Assembly (NCBI GenBank): GCA_016218925.1
Contig: JACRCR010000229.1
Span: 1-49,112, forward strand
DNA: 49,112 nucleotides
Reading direction: 5' to 3'
From: Deltaproteobacteria bacterium
Lineage (GTDB): Bacteria > Desulfobacterota > Binatia > UBA1149 > CAITLU01
The notes below the pieces were generated by a model, which saw nothing but the letters and a program-made list of their open reading frames with translations, did not search any database and was not told where the DNA came from. The position numbers and the translations under genes were made by a program. Of the stretch, positions 24,025 through 34,389 are shown in pieces (the first letter of the stretch is position 1; each line of letters opens with the position of its first letter).

Positions 24025-25191
24025 TCAGCCTTGCGGGCGGCCGCCGCGTCGCACCGCGCCGGTTCCGAAACGCGTGACGATCTGATCGAGGGCCTTGTTG
24101 AGCGCCTCGTTCCTGACTTCCTCTTCGGACCGGAACAGGCCGAGCTGCACCGGCCTGTCGCCGTCCAGATTCGTGACCTGCACCCCGAGCAGGCGGATCG
24201 GTGGGTGCTCGGCTTCGGCCCGCCACAGTTGCGCCGCCACCCTGGCTATCACCACGCCGTCGTCGCTCGCCTCGGCCATGGTCTGCGAGCGTGTTGACAG
24301 CCGCCACTCCACCCCCGCGCCCGAAGCTCTCCACTTGAGCGTGATGGTGCGGGCCTTGCGCGCGTCGTGGCGCAGCCGCCGGGCGACCGTCTCGGCGTGC
24401 GCCAGCAGCATCGCGTCGATCAGGTCCGCGTCGACGGCGTCTTCGGGGAAGGTATTCTCTTCACCGTAGGACTTGCGGCCGCGGTCGGCTTCCACCGTGC
24501 GCAGGTCTTCGCCGCGTGCCAGGCCTTGCAGCACCGTTGCCCACGAGCCGAGCGCGCGTTCCAACCGATTCGTGTCGAAGTCGGCGAGCTGACCGATGGT
24601 GGCGATACCGAGCGCGTGCAGTCGCTTTTCGGTCGAAGGACCCACGCCCCAGATCTCCGCGATCGGCAGCGGTCGTAGGAATGCGTCGGTATCGTGCTCG
24701 TCGACCAGCAGCAGGCCGTCGGGTTTGGCACGCGCACACGCGATTTTGGCGACCAGCTTGCCGCTGCCCGCGCCGACCGAGACCGGCAGCGACAGTTCGT
24801 TCCTGATCGCGGCGCGGATCGCTTCGGCGATCGAGCGCGCGCCGGCGAACAGACGCAGCGAGCCCGAACAGTCCAGGTAGGCTTCGTCGAGTGACAGCGG
24901 TTCCACCAGTGGTGTGAAGCGATAGAAGATCTCGCGCACATCAGCCGAGATGCGCGCGTACTGCGACATGCGTGGAGGCAGGAAGACACCTTTCGGACAA
25001 AGCCTGTGGGCCTTTGCGATCGGCATCGCCGAGCGCACGCCGAAGCGGCGCGCTTCGTAGGAAGCCGCACACACCACGCCGCGTTTGCCGAGCCCACCGA
25101 CGATGACCGGCTGTCCGCGCAGCGACGGATCGTCGCGTTGCTCCACCGACGCGTAGAACGCGTCCATGTCGGCGTGCAAGATCGTCGTCAT
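24025..25191 (-). CDS. dinB: DNA polymerase IV (Y-family translesion polymerase)
   Basis: 388 residues. Metal-binding carboxylates are D8 in LHADMDAFYASVE and D102/E103 in SLDEAYLD. The palm/fingers motif GVVCAASYEARRFGVRSAMP is intact, as is the helix-hairpin-helix region PIAEIWGVGPSTEKRLHALGI. The usual IGVSxNKLLAKIAS reads VGAGSGKLVAKIAC, a mild variant. VQLGLF near the C-terminus fits the beta-clamp binding motif QL-x-LF. The enzyme copies past lesions with low fidelity. No LexA-type box is evident before the start; no strong ribosome site either. It follows the tRNA on the same strand. Confidence 0.93.
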   Translation of the reverse strand: MTTILHADMDAFYASVEQRDDPSLRGQPVIVGGLGKRGVVCAASYEARRFGVRSAMPIAKAHRLCPKGVFLPPRMSQYARISADVREIFYRFTPLVEPLSLDEAYLDCSGSLRLFAGARSIAEAIRAAIRNELSLPVSVGAGSGKLVAKIACARAKPDGLLLVDEHDTDAFLRPLPIAEIWGVGPSTEKRLHALGIATIGQLADFDTNRLERALGSWATVLQGLARGEDLRTVEADRGRKSYGEENTFPEDAVDADLIDAMLLAHAETVARRLRHDARKARTITLKWRASGAGVEWRLSTRSQTMAEASDDGVVIARVAAQLWRAEAEHPPIRLLGVQVTNLDGDRPVQLGLFRSEEEVRNEALNKALDQIVTRFGTGAVRRGGRPQG

Positions 25192-25236
25192 TGCACGGCG
25201 ATGGTAGCGCGGACCGGAATGTATTTCAGGAACTGC

Positions 25237-25491
25237 TCAGCGCACGAAGACCAGTACGAACACCAACGCCAGCAGCAGACCGGCGCCGGCCATCGTGAAC
25301 CCGAGAAGCTGAAACAGCGCAGGGCTCGACCCCCCGAGGCGCGGATCAACGCCGAAGGCAGCGCTTCTCGGAGCGGGCGCGGTCCCCGAACGCCGGCGTT
25401 CTCTCGTCCCTTCGTCGGCGCGCGGCGATCTACCCGACCCGCGCAACGTTTCGCGCCCCTGCAACCCAACTCGAAGTCCGGATACAGACAT
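25237..25491 (-). CDS. Small single-pass membrane protein, unknown function
   Basis: 84 residues, ATG at 25491 with GAGGAGGG seven bases upstream, a stronger site than many neighbours. The first ~55 residues are Arg/Gly-rich and soluble; the last ~27 form a transmembrane helix, LFQLLGFTMAGAGLLLALVF, ending at FVR. So the N-terminus is probably cytoplasmic or flexible with a C-terminal anchor. No family recognised. The ribosome site and hydrophobic end argue that it is real; overlapping frames in the same stretch look random. It ends 45 bases before dinB on the same strand and may share its transcript. Confidence 0.5.
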   Translation of the reverse strand: MSVSGLRVGLQGRETLRGSGRSPRADEGTRERRRSGTAPAPRSAAFGVDPRLGGSSPALFQLLGFTMAGAGLLLALVFVLVFVR

Positions 25492-25640
25492 CGAAGGCCC
25501 TCCTCTAGCAGCAGCGCGCCGTCCCCCTGGAACGCTGCTACATCTTGGAAGCTACCGGCTTGCCAACCTTGAGCAAAGCCGGCGACGCACCGTAGCTACC
25601 GCAACGGCGACAAAAAAACGCGCGGGCGCGGCCGTACCCC

Positions 25641-26888
25641 TCATGCGCTCAGCAGCTGGTGCGCTCGCACGATCTTGGTGCGGATCGGGAGCTCGAACGG
25701 ACACGCCCCCTGGCAAGGCGCGGCGCATGTGAGGCAGTCGGTGCCGCGCACCCGCTGCGGCAGGCGCGCGTACTTGGCTCTGGCCACCCGCGTGCTGCCG
25801 TACCCGTCGTGGTACATCGCGTAGCGCAGGATGTCGTCGATCGGCAATCCTGCCGGACAAGCGTCCAGGCACTGCCCGCAACCGGGGCGGCAATACTCGC
25901 GCGCCACCGCCCGATCGTACTTCTCCAGCAGACCCAGATCCTGCGCGGTGACCTTCTCGCCCGACGCGTAGAGGTACTCGTCCAGATGCGAGATCTTCGA
26001 AATCGACACGACCAGGCCGGAGACCTCCTCGTTGCCGCTGACCCACTTGAACGCGGCCTGCGTGAAGCTCTGTGCCTCACTCGGGGTAAACTCCGACAAC
26101 GCAGTGTGGTAGGCGCCCTTGAGGGTCTTCATCGCCACGAAACCGACGCCTTTGCGGTGGGCCTTGGCAATGATGCTCGACAGATCCGGCCAGGCACTGA
26201 AATTGTAAGCCGCCATGATGACGTCGAAGCGGCCGCTGTCGACGGCGTGGGTCATCACCTTTTCCAGCTCGGGCGTGTGGCTGGATACCCCGAGGAAGCG
26301 CACCTTGCCCTGCGCGCGCAGTCGGTCGAAAGCCTCGTGAAAGCTCGGCGCCATCAGACGATCCAGATCGTTGCAGGCGTGGATGTGACACAAGTCGAGG
26401 TAGTCCGTTCCCAGGCGCCCGAGGCTGGCCTCGACGGCCTGTACGATGTCGCCAACCGAAGAGTCGACGGCAAGGTGCCCCTGCGCCGTGCAGAACTTCG
26501 AGGCGACGAAGACCTTGTCGCGGCGCCCTTTGATGGCCGCGCCAACGACCCGCTCCGACTCCGCGTCGGAGTAGTCCGGCGAGGTGTCGATGTAGTTGAT
26601 GCCGCGGTCGAGGGCCGCCCGCACGACGTCGGCGTCGCTTACGTGGGCGGCACCGAAAGAAATATCGGACATCTTCCAGCCGGTGCGGCCGAGCGGACGG
26701 TAGGACTTGACGACCGCGCCCGCCCACTGCGGCTGCGCCACGGCGGCCTCGGTCGGTGCCGAAGGAACCAGAAAGAGCTGGTTGGCGTACTTCAGGAGCC
26801 AGTCCAGGCCGAGGATACCGGGGAGAGTGCCCGAGAACAGACCGGCTCGCCGGAGGAACTCGCGGCGGCCGGTCTTCTCGTTCGCCAT
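25641..26888 (-). CDS. Tat-exported aldo/keto reductase with two C-terminal ferredoxin-type cluster motifs
   Basis: 415 residues. The N-terminus RREFLRRAG is a twin-arginine signal (R8-R9), followed by a hydrophobic segment, so the folded enzyme is exported or membrane-anchored. The aldo/keto reductase barrel spans ~60-320 with DTSPDYSDAE (Asp/Tyr), VASKF (Lys) and CHIHAC (His). The C-terminus carries C333-x3-C337-x2-C340-x3-C344 and C385-x2-C388-x3-C392-x3-C396, two probable 4Fe-4S sites. Ferredoxin-tailed aldo/keto reductases are a known family, but with a Tat signal they must take electrons outside the cytosol; the NADPH supply there is unclear. A lipoprotein gene lies 16 bases upstream on the same strand. 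Confidence 0.85.
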   Translation of the reverse strand: MANEKTGRREFLRRAGLFSGTLPGILGLDWLLKYANQLFLVPSAPTEAAVAQPQWAGAVVKSYRPLGRTGWKMSDISFGAAHVSDADVVRAALDRGINYIDTSPDYSDAESERVVGAAIKGRRDKVFVASKFCTAQGHLAVDSSVGDIVQAVEASLGRLGTDYLDLCHIHACNDLDRLMAPSFHEAFDRLRAQGKVRFLGVSSHTPELEKVMTHAVDSGRFDVIMAAYNFSAWPDLSSIIAKAHRKGVGFVAMKTLKGAYHTALSEFTPSEAQSFTQAAFKWVSGNEEVSGLVVSISKISHLDEYLYASGEKVTAQDLGLLEKYDRAVAREYCRPGCGQCLDACPAGLPIDDILRYAMYHDGYGSTRVARAKYARLPQRVRGTDCLTCAAPCQGACPFELPIRTKIVRAHQLLSA

Positions 26889-26904
26889 CGGAGGCCGTGC
26901 CTCG

Positions 26905-27186
26905 TCAGGTCTTTTCGCTATCGGGAGCAGGCTTGGGTTCGCCCGGTTTCGACTCCGAAGGCTTGGCGTGTTCGCCCTTCTTGTCGTCGCCCGGCTTGGC
27001 CGCCTCGGCGGGCTTGGCTGCCGGCGGCGTCGTCTTGACCGCAGGCGCCGCCGGTGCAGCGCTCGGCATCGCCTTTGGAGCTTCAGCCGCGGGCTGCGTC
27101 GCCGCGGGTTTGGCCTCCTCGGACTTGGTGCAGCCGGCAGCGGCCATCACGGCGATCGCCACTGTCAGCAGAATCCTTCTGGACAT
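26905..27186 (-). CDS. Small Pro/Ala/Lys-rich lipoprotein
   Basis: 93 residues from the ATG at 27186, after a purine-rich site (GGAGGTAGAGGT). A short signal peptide MSRRILLTVAIAVMAAAGC ends in a lipobox (AAGC), so the cysteine is lipidated. The mature part is a flexible chain of Ala, Pro, Lys and Glu with no fold, like a periplasmic linker or spacer. It immediately precedes the Tat-exported aldo/keto reductase and is probably co-transcribed. Function unknown. Confidence 0.7.
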   Translation of the reverse strand: MSRRILLTVAIAVMAAAGCTKSEEAKPAATQPAAEAPKAMPSAAPAAPAVKTTPPAAKPAEAAKPGDDKKGEHAKPSESKPGEPKPAPDSEKT

Positions 27187-27332
27187 GTGCTTACCTCTAC
27201 CTCCTTCGTGAGGCCCCGAGGGGCCATGCAAGGTCGTGTGTACATAGCATCCGCGCCGCTCAGGCCCAACCCGGTTGTGTGTCCGAAGAGCGATTTTCCA
27301 CTTCCAAAACCGGCGTCCGCCGCCCGCCCCCC

Positions 27333-28748
27333 TCAGGCTCGTCGCCAGCTGGTGCCGCCCGGGCCATCTTCGAGAACGATCCCTTGGGCGAGCAACTCGG
27401 CGCGCAGTTCATCTGCACGCTTGAAATTCTTGGCGGCCCTGGCCTCGCGACGCTCGCCGATCAGGCGCTCGATATCGGCCGCGGCCAGACCGGCCTGGCT
27501 GGCACCGCGCGCGTTATAGCCGGCAAGGAACTCGGCCGGCGAGCGCATCAGCAGCCCCAGCCCGAGCCCCGCGGCCCGCATCACACCGACTGCCTCTGCG
27601 CCGCGCGCGAGGTCCCCGGCGTCGAGAGCGCGATTGGCGTCGCGGGCAGCCTCAAACAGGATCCCCACGCCGCGGGTGGTGTTGAAATCGGCGTCCATCG
27701 CCTCGACCAGCGGCGCCGCCTGCGGGGAATCAAATCCGTATTCGTGGCGGGGAACCCCGGCTTCGTCGGCGCGGGCCAGCGTTTCGTAGGCGCGCACCAG
27801 CGCCTTGGTGGACTCGGCGATACCCGCAGCGCTGAAGTCGAGAGGGCTGCGGTAGTGAACCGAGAGCAGGTGCAGCCGCAGCCCCTCGGCTTCCACCTCT
27901 TTGAGCACGTCCTCGATCGCGAACGCGTTGCCGAGCGACTTCGACATCTTCTCCTGGTCGATGCGCACGAACGCGTGATGGATCCAGTAGCGTACGAAGT
28001 CGGTGTCGTAGGCGCCGCACGACTGGGCGAGTTCGTTCTCGTGATGCGGGAAGATCAGATCCTCGCCGCCGCCGTGGATGTCGAAGACGCGGCCGAGGTA
28101 CTTCATGCTCATCGCCGAGCATTCCAGGTGCCACCCAGGACGCCCGTTTCCCCACGGGCTCGGCCACCACGGCTCACCCGGCTTGGCCGCCTTCCACAGC
28201 GCGAAGTCCATCGGACTGCGCTTGCGCTCATCGACGTCGACGCGCGCGCCGGCCTGCATTTCTTCGAGATTGCGGCCCGAAAGCGCGCCGTAGCGCGCAA
28301 ATCCGGTAACCGCGAAATAGACGTCCCCGTCGCCGACCGCGTAGGCGAGGCCGTGACGCTCGAGCTCGGCGATCAACTCGATCATCTCACCTATGTGTTC
28401 GGTGGCACGCGGCTCGATGTCGGGCTGCACGCAGCCCAATGCCGCCACGTCGCGATGCATCTCGGCGATGAACCGATCGGCCAGATCCTTCCATGACTCG
28501 CCGCGCTCACGCGCGCGATTGATGATCTTGTCGTCGATGTCGGTGATGTTGCGCACAAACTCGACCTGATAGCCGCGCCAGCGCAGGTAGCGTACCAGCG
28601 TGTCGAAGAATACCAGCGAGCGAGCGTGGCCTACGTGGCAGCGATCGTAGACCGTGATCCCGCAGACGTAGATCGATATCTTGCCGGGCGTGAGCGGCTC
28701 GAACACCTCTTCGCGCCGCGACCTGGTGTTGTATAGAACCAGTGCCAC
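27333..28748 (-). CDS. cysS: Cysteinyl-tRNA synthetase
   Basis: 471 residues, class I synthetase. Zinc ligands C29 and C210 with HHENE at 235-239, HIGH motif as HVGH (38-41), KMSKS at 267-271, and the typical GWHLECSAMS and GGGEDLIFPHH segments. It charges tRNA-Cys in the cytosol. The GTG start follows the acetyl-CoA synthetase stop codon without a single spacer base (TAG then GTG), with GAGGAA in the end of that gene as the ribosome site, so the two are translationally coupled. Confidence 0.97.
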   Translation of the reverse strand: MALVLYNTRSRREEVFEPLTPGKISIYVCGITVYDRCHVGHARSLVFFDTLVRYLRWRGYQVEFVRNITDIDDKIINRARERGESWKDLADRFIAEMHRDVAALGCVQPDIEPRATEHIGEMIELIAELERHGLAYAVGDGDVYFAVTGFARYGALSGRNLEEMQAGARVDVDERKRSPMDFALWKAAKPGEPWWPSPWGNGRPGWHLECSAMSMKYLGRVFDIHGGGEDLIFPHHENELAQSCGAYDTDFVRYWIHHAFVRIDQEKMSKSLGNAFAIEDVLKEVEAEGLRLHLLSVHYRSPLDFSAAGIAESTKALVRAYETLARADEAGVPRHEYGFDSPQAAPLVEAMDADFNTTRGVGILFEAARDANRALDAGDLARGAEAVGVMRAAGLGLGLLMRSPAEFLAGYNARGASQAGLAAADIERLIGERREARAAKNFKRADELRAELLAQGIVLEDGPGGTSWRRA

Positions 28749-30695
<1,947 letters not shown>

Positions 30696-30817
30696 AGGGG
30701 TTGGCTCCGTGGCTCGGCCAGAGCCTCGGGGCCGGGCCAGTCGCCCTTCTTAACCGCCGCCGCGCCCAATGACAATTCGGCCACGCCACAGCGCAGCGGC
30801 CGGGTTCGACTCGAAAC

Positions 30818-31687
30818 ATGTTTAGAGTTAAGGCCTTGAAGGCTGCCGCTCCAGTGAATTCCCAAGCTCCCCCAGACTCCGGCGCGCACGTCCGACTCGA
30901 TCGCGTCGAGATGGCTTACGGCAGTCGCGCAGTCCTGCGCGGCGTGAGCTGCGCGTTCCCGCCCGGGACCATCTCGGTAGTGCTCGGCGGCAGCGGCAGC
31001 GGCAAGAGCACCATTCTCAAGTTGGTGGGCGGCCTGCTGCGCGCGCAGGCCGGGCAGGTAGTGGTCGGCGGGCGCGACATCACCAGCCTGTCGGAGTCGC
31101 AGCTGTACGGCGTGCGACGCCGGCTCGGCATGATGTTCCAGAACGGTGCGCTGCTCGATTCACTGTCAGTCCTGGAGAACCTCTCGTTCCCGCTGCGCGA
31201 GCACAGCCGCCTGACGCGCGATCAGATCAAGACCCGCGTCCACGAACGACTCGCCGCGGTCGGTCTCGAAGACGTCGACGACCTGATGCCGCGCGAGTTG
31301 TCCGGCGGCATGGTAAAGCGCGTGGCGCTGGCGCGCGCGTTGATGCAGGACCCGGAGATACTGCTGGTCGACGAACCGTTCTCGGGACTCGATCCGCTCT
31401 CGACCAAGCTCATCGAGGCACTGCTGGTGCGCATCAATCGCACCCGCGGAATGACGATGATCGTGGTCTCGCACCACATTCCGTCAACGATGCGGATGGC
31501 GGGTCACGTCGTGCTGCTGCTTCCGGGCAGCGTCGTCCAAGGCGACCCCGCCGCGCTGCGCAGCAGCGAGGACGCGCGCGTGCGCCGCTTCCTCACCGAA
31601 GACACCGACGCTTCCGAACAAATCCTGGCTCACACCCACGAGTTCGAGGCCGGCGAGCACGCGCCGGTGCGGCGAGGCGGCGCCTGA
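30818..31687 (+). CDS. mlaF: Phospholipid ABC transporter ATP-binding protein
   Basis: 289 residues. Walker A GGSGSGKST (57-65), Q-loop MMFQNGALLDSL, signature LSGGM (161-165), Walker B ILLVDEP (181-187) and H-loop VVSHH. FQNGALLDSLSVLENL is characteristic of MlaF. It powers retrograde or anterograde phospholipid movement between inner and outer membranes with MlaE and MlaD. The first ATG sits inside the palindrome AAACATGTTT (30814-30823). The C-terminal ~40 residues are acidic and extend beyond E. coli MlaF. The mlaE ATG begins two bases after its stop. Confidence 0.93.
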   Translation: MFRVKALKAAAPVNSQAPPDSGAHVRLDRVEMAYGSRAVLRGVSCAFPPGTISVVLGGSGSGKSTILKLVGGLLRAQAGQVVVGGRDITSLSESQLYGVRRRLGMMFQNGALLDSLSVLENLSFPLREHSRLTRDQIKTRVHERLAAVGLEDVDDLMPRELSGGMVKRVALARALMQDPEILLVDEPFSGLDPLSTKLIEALLVRINRTRGMTMIVVSHHIPSTMRMAGHVVLLLPGSVVQGDPAALRSSEDARVRRFLTEDTDASEQILAHTHEFEAGEHAPVRRGGA

Positions 31688-31689
31688 GC

Positions 31690-32466
31690 ATGCTGAGATT
31701 GCTGCGCAGGCTCGGCCGTCCTCTCGGCAAGGTGATCGAGCAACTCGGCCGCATCGCGGCTTTCACCGGCCACATCCTGGCGGTAACCGTGCACCCTCCG
31801 CTGCGCTTGCGCGAGTTCGTCGACGAAGTCTTCAAAGCCGGAGTTCTCTCGATACTGATCATCTGCGTCTCGGGGATGGCGGTCGGGATGGTGCTCGGAC
31901 TGCAGGGCTACAACACGCTGGTGCGCTTCGGCGCGGAGAATTCGCTCGGCGCCGTGGTCGGGCTCAGCCTGATCCGCGAGATGGGACCGGTGCTGACCGC
32001 GCTGCTCACCACCGGGCGGGCCGGCTCGGCCGTCACCGCCGAGATCGGCGCCATGAAAGCGACCGAGCAGCTCGACGGGCTGCGGATGATGGCGGTGGAT
32101 CCGATCGACTACGTGATCCGTCCCAAGGCCTGGGCGATGGTGGTAGCGATGCCGCTGCTGTCGGCGCTGTTCATCGTCGCGGGCATCGCAGGCGGCTACC
32201 TGGTCGGGGTCGTCCTGATGGGAATCGACAGCGGAACCTTTCTGTCCAGCCTGGAAAATGCGGTAGACTTCGACGACGACGTGGCCGGAAGCATACTCAA
32301 GTCGGTGATCTTCGGGACCTTGGTCGGTCTGATCTCCACCTACCGGGGCTATAGCGCAACGCCGACCTCGGCCGGGGTGAGTGCGGCCACGACATCGACC
32401 GTGGTGCTGGCCTCGGTCTCGGTGCTGATCTTCGATTACTTCATCACCGCCCTGTGGAGAGTGTAA
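31690..32466 (+). CDS. mlaE: Phospholipid ABC transporter permease
   Basis: 258 residues, MlaE/YrbE fold. The N-terminal amphipathic helix is followed by five or so membrane segments: LSILIICVSGMAVGMVLGLQ, the coupling region REMGPVLTALLTTGRAGSAVTAEIG, then AMVVAMPLLSALFIVAGIAGG and a C-terminal TVVLASVSVLIFDYFITAL. EIGAMK-x-TEQLDGLRMMAVDPIDYV is the family signature. It forms the inner-membrane channel of the Mla complex. Four-gene order mlaF-E-D then mlaA and mlaC all within 3.6 kb. Confidence 0.94.
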   Translation: MLRLLRRLGRPLGKVIEQLGRIAAFTGHILAVTVHPPLRLREFVDEVFKAGVLSILIICVSGMAVGMVLGLQGYNTLVRFGAENSLGAVVGLSLIREMGPVLTALLTTGRAGSAVTAEIGAMKATEQLDGLRMMAVDPIDYVIRPKAWAMVVAMPLLSALFIVAGIAGGYLVGVVLMGIDSGTFLSSLENAVDFDDDVAGSILKSVIFGTLVGLISTYRGYSATPTSAGVSAATTSTVVLASVSVLIFDYFITALWRV

Positions 32467-32471
32467 GCCCG

Positions 32472-32963
32472 ATGAACGCCTCGCCTACCCGTGACTTCTT
32501 CGTCGGACTGTTCGTCCTGGCAGGACTGCTCGCGCTCGCGTACATGTCTTTCTCGATCGGCAATCTGCAGTACAAAGGAACCGGAGGACTCCAGGTGTTC
32601 GCGACCTTCGACCAGATCGCCGGCCTCAAGCCAAAGGCGCCGGTCGAGATCGCCGGCGTCAAGGTCGGACAGGTGATCGGCATCAGCCTGGACGACACCT
32701 ACCGGGCGCGGGTCGACCTCGACCTCGACAAAGACCTTCAGCTGCCCATCGACAGTTCGGCGGCGATCGTGACCGCGGGGCTTCTCGGAGACCGTTACAT
32801 CCAGCTCACCCCGGGCGCGGAGGAAACCTTCCTGCAGCCGGGCGAGCAGATCGCGTACACCGAGAGCGCTCTGGTCATGGAGCGCCTGATCGGGAAGTTC
32901 CTGGTCAACGTCGACGACAAACCGGAAGAGAAGGCGGACAAACCCGCAGCGCATGATCCATAG
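32472..32963 (+). CDS. mlaD: Phospholipid transport substrate-binding MCE protein
   Basis: 163 residues from the ATG at 32472, with GGAGAG ten bases upstream across the end of mlaE. One N-terminal membrane helix (FFVGLFVLAGLLALAYMSF) is followed by a single MCE domain: VFATFDQIAGLKPKAPVEIAGVKVGQV, then AAIVTAGLLGDRYIQLTPG. MlaD hexamers form the periplasmic ring of the Mla complex. The C-terminus ends in a short charged tail (PEEKADKPAAHDP) without the long MlaD-type helix. Confidence 0.94.
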   Translation: MNASPTRDFFVGLFVLAGLLALAYMSFSIGNLQYKGTGGLQVFATFDQIAGLKPKAPVEIAGVKVGQVIGISLDDTYRARVDLDLDKDLQLPIDSSAAIVTAGLLGDRYIQLTPGAEETFLQPGEQIAYTESALVMERLIGKFLVNVDDKPEEKADKPAAHDP

Positions 32964-32970
32964 GAGGGCG

Positions 32971-33762
32971 ATGACGATGGGACCTCGACGGCTGGCGCCT
33001 CACCGAAACGACTCCCCGATGACCTGGCATCTCGCCTTGGCGCTGGGTCTGGCACTGCTTGCCCCGATCTCCTCGGCGTCGGCGCAGCAGCACTCGGACC
33101 CGCTCGAAGCGATCAATCGTCCGATCTTTCGCTTCAACGACGGGCTCGACCGCTGGGTGCTCGAGCCGCTCGCGATCGGCTACGATTTCGCGATGCCCGA
33201 TCGCGCCCAGACCTGGGTGGACAATTTCTTGACCAACCTGCGCTTCCCGATCGTGCTGGCCAACTGCGTGCTTCAGGGCAAGCTCGAGGGGAGCGCTTCG
33301 AGCGTAGTGCGTTTCGTGGTCAATTCGACGCTGGGTCTGGGCGGCTTCGGCGACCCCGCCACCCGCCTGGCGATTCCCAAACCCGACGAGGACTTCGGAC
33401 AGACGCTTGGGAAGTGGGGCCTGAAGCCGGGCGCCTATCTGATGCTGCCGCTGCTCGGCCCCTCCGATCTTCGCGACGGCGTCGGGTTGGGCGTAGATGG
33501 AGTCACGCGAGTGTGGCCGTTCTTCGTCGACACCTGGGTCACGATGAGCCTGACCGGCGTTCAAACTCTCAACACGCGTTCGCTCTACCTGGAAGAAGTC
33601 CGCGACGCGCGCCATCGCTCTCTGGACTACTACGCCTTCGTACGCGACGCCTACCTCCAGCACAGGCAGTCGCTGGTCGAAGACCGTATCGGTGACGGTG
33701 GTGACGAGGGACCGTCGCCATCGGATGACGAACTGTATTTCCCCGACCCGGACGAGGAATAG
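32971..33762 (+). CDS. mlaA: MlaA/VacJ-family outer-membrane phospholipid protein, without lipobox
   Basis: About 263 residues; AGGAGGG lies just before, and either ATG at 32971 or at 32977 may be used. MlaA signature: DPLEAINRPIFRFNDGLD, NFLTNLRFPIVLANCVLQGK, and FVVNSTLGLGGFGDPAT. MlaA normally is a lipoprotein that strips misplaced phospholipids from the outer leaflet. Here the signal peptide (WHLALALGLALLAPISSASAQ) ends in a signal-peptidase-I site and has no Cys, so the mature protein would not be lipidated. It must reach or associate with the outer membrane otherwise, or the Cys is dispensable. In Mla operons of many proteobacteria mlaA is elsewhere; here it is linked. Confidence 0.88.
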   Translation: MTMGPRRLAPHRNDSPMTWHLALALGLALLAPISSASAQQHSDPLEAINRPIFRFNDGLDRWVLEPLAIGYDFAMPDRAQTWVDNFLTNLRFPIVLANCVLQGKLEGSASSVVRFVVNSTLGLGGFGDPATRLAIPKPDEDFGQTLGKWGLKPGAYLMLPLLGPSDLRDGVGLGVDGVTRVWPFFVDTWVTMSLTGVQTLNTRSLYLEEVRDARHRSLDYYAFVRDAYLQHRQSLVEDRIGDGGDEGPSPSDDELYFPDPDEE

Positions 33763-33765
33763 ATC

Positions 33766-34389
33766 ATGAAGTCGCTCTTGGCTCTGGCCCTGGCTTTCAT
33801 GCTGCTTTCAGATGTAGGAGTCGCCCGCGCCGCCACCGGTGACACTCCCGAGCAGTTCGTCGAAAAGACCGCGACCGAGGTTCTTGCCGTGCTCGGCGAC
33901 AAGAGCCTCGATCACGACAAGAGAATCGCGCGTCTGGAGTCGATGCTCGATGAACGAAGCGATTTCGAAACCATCACCAAGCTGGTGCTGGGGGCGAACT
34001 ACCGGCAGTTCTCGGAGACTCAGCGAGTCGAGTTCCAGAAGCTGTTTCGCGAATACCTCTCGGTTACCTACGGGAAACAGATCGACCAGTACGTCGATGA
34101 ACGTGTTCTCGTGACCGGCGGACACCCCGAGGCGCGCGGGGACTACACGGTGCAGACCAAGCTCGTGCGCAAGGCCGGCGGCGACCTGGTGGTGGACTAC
34201 CGGCTCCGGCAGAAAGACGGGCACTGGGTACTGATCGACGTGATCGGCGAAGGAATCAGCCTGATAGCGAACCTGCGTTCGCAGTTCCAGGAGATCCTGA
34301 CGCGCGGCGGCCCCGACCGGCTCCTCCAGGTGCTGCGCGAGAAGAACGCCAACGGCGGCGGCGAACCGCTGCCTAGCCGACCATCGTGA
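33766..34389 (+). CDS. mlaC: Periplasmic phospholipid-binding protein
   Basis: 207 residues, signal peptide MKSLLALALAFMLLSDVGVARAA. Tol-Ttg2/MlaC-family motifs: FETITKLVLGANYRQFSETQRVEFQKLF and EYLSVTYGKQIDQY, then VVDYRLRQKDGHWVLIDVIGEGISLI. It shuttles phospholipid across the periplasm between MlaA and MlaD. Starts three bases after mlaA. Its last 17 bases overlap, tail to tail, the end of the SDR gene on the minus strand. Confidence 0.93.
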   Translation: MKSLLALALAFMLLSDVGVARAATGDTPEQFVEKTATEVLAVLGDKSLDHDKRIARLESMLDERSDFETITKLVLGANYRQFSETQRVEFQKLFREYLSVTYGKQIDQYVDERVLVTGGHPEARGDYTVQTKLVRKAGGDLVVDYRLRQKDGHWVLIDVIGEGISLIANLRSQFQEILTRGGPDRLLQVLREKNANGGGEPLPSRPS

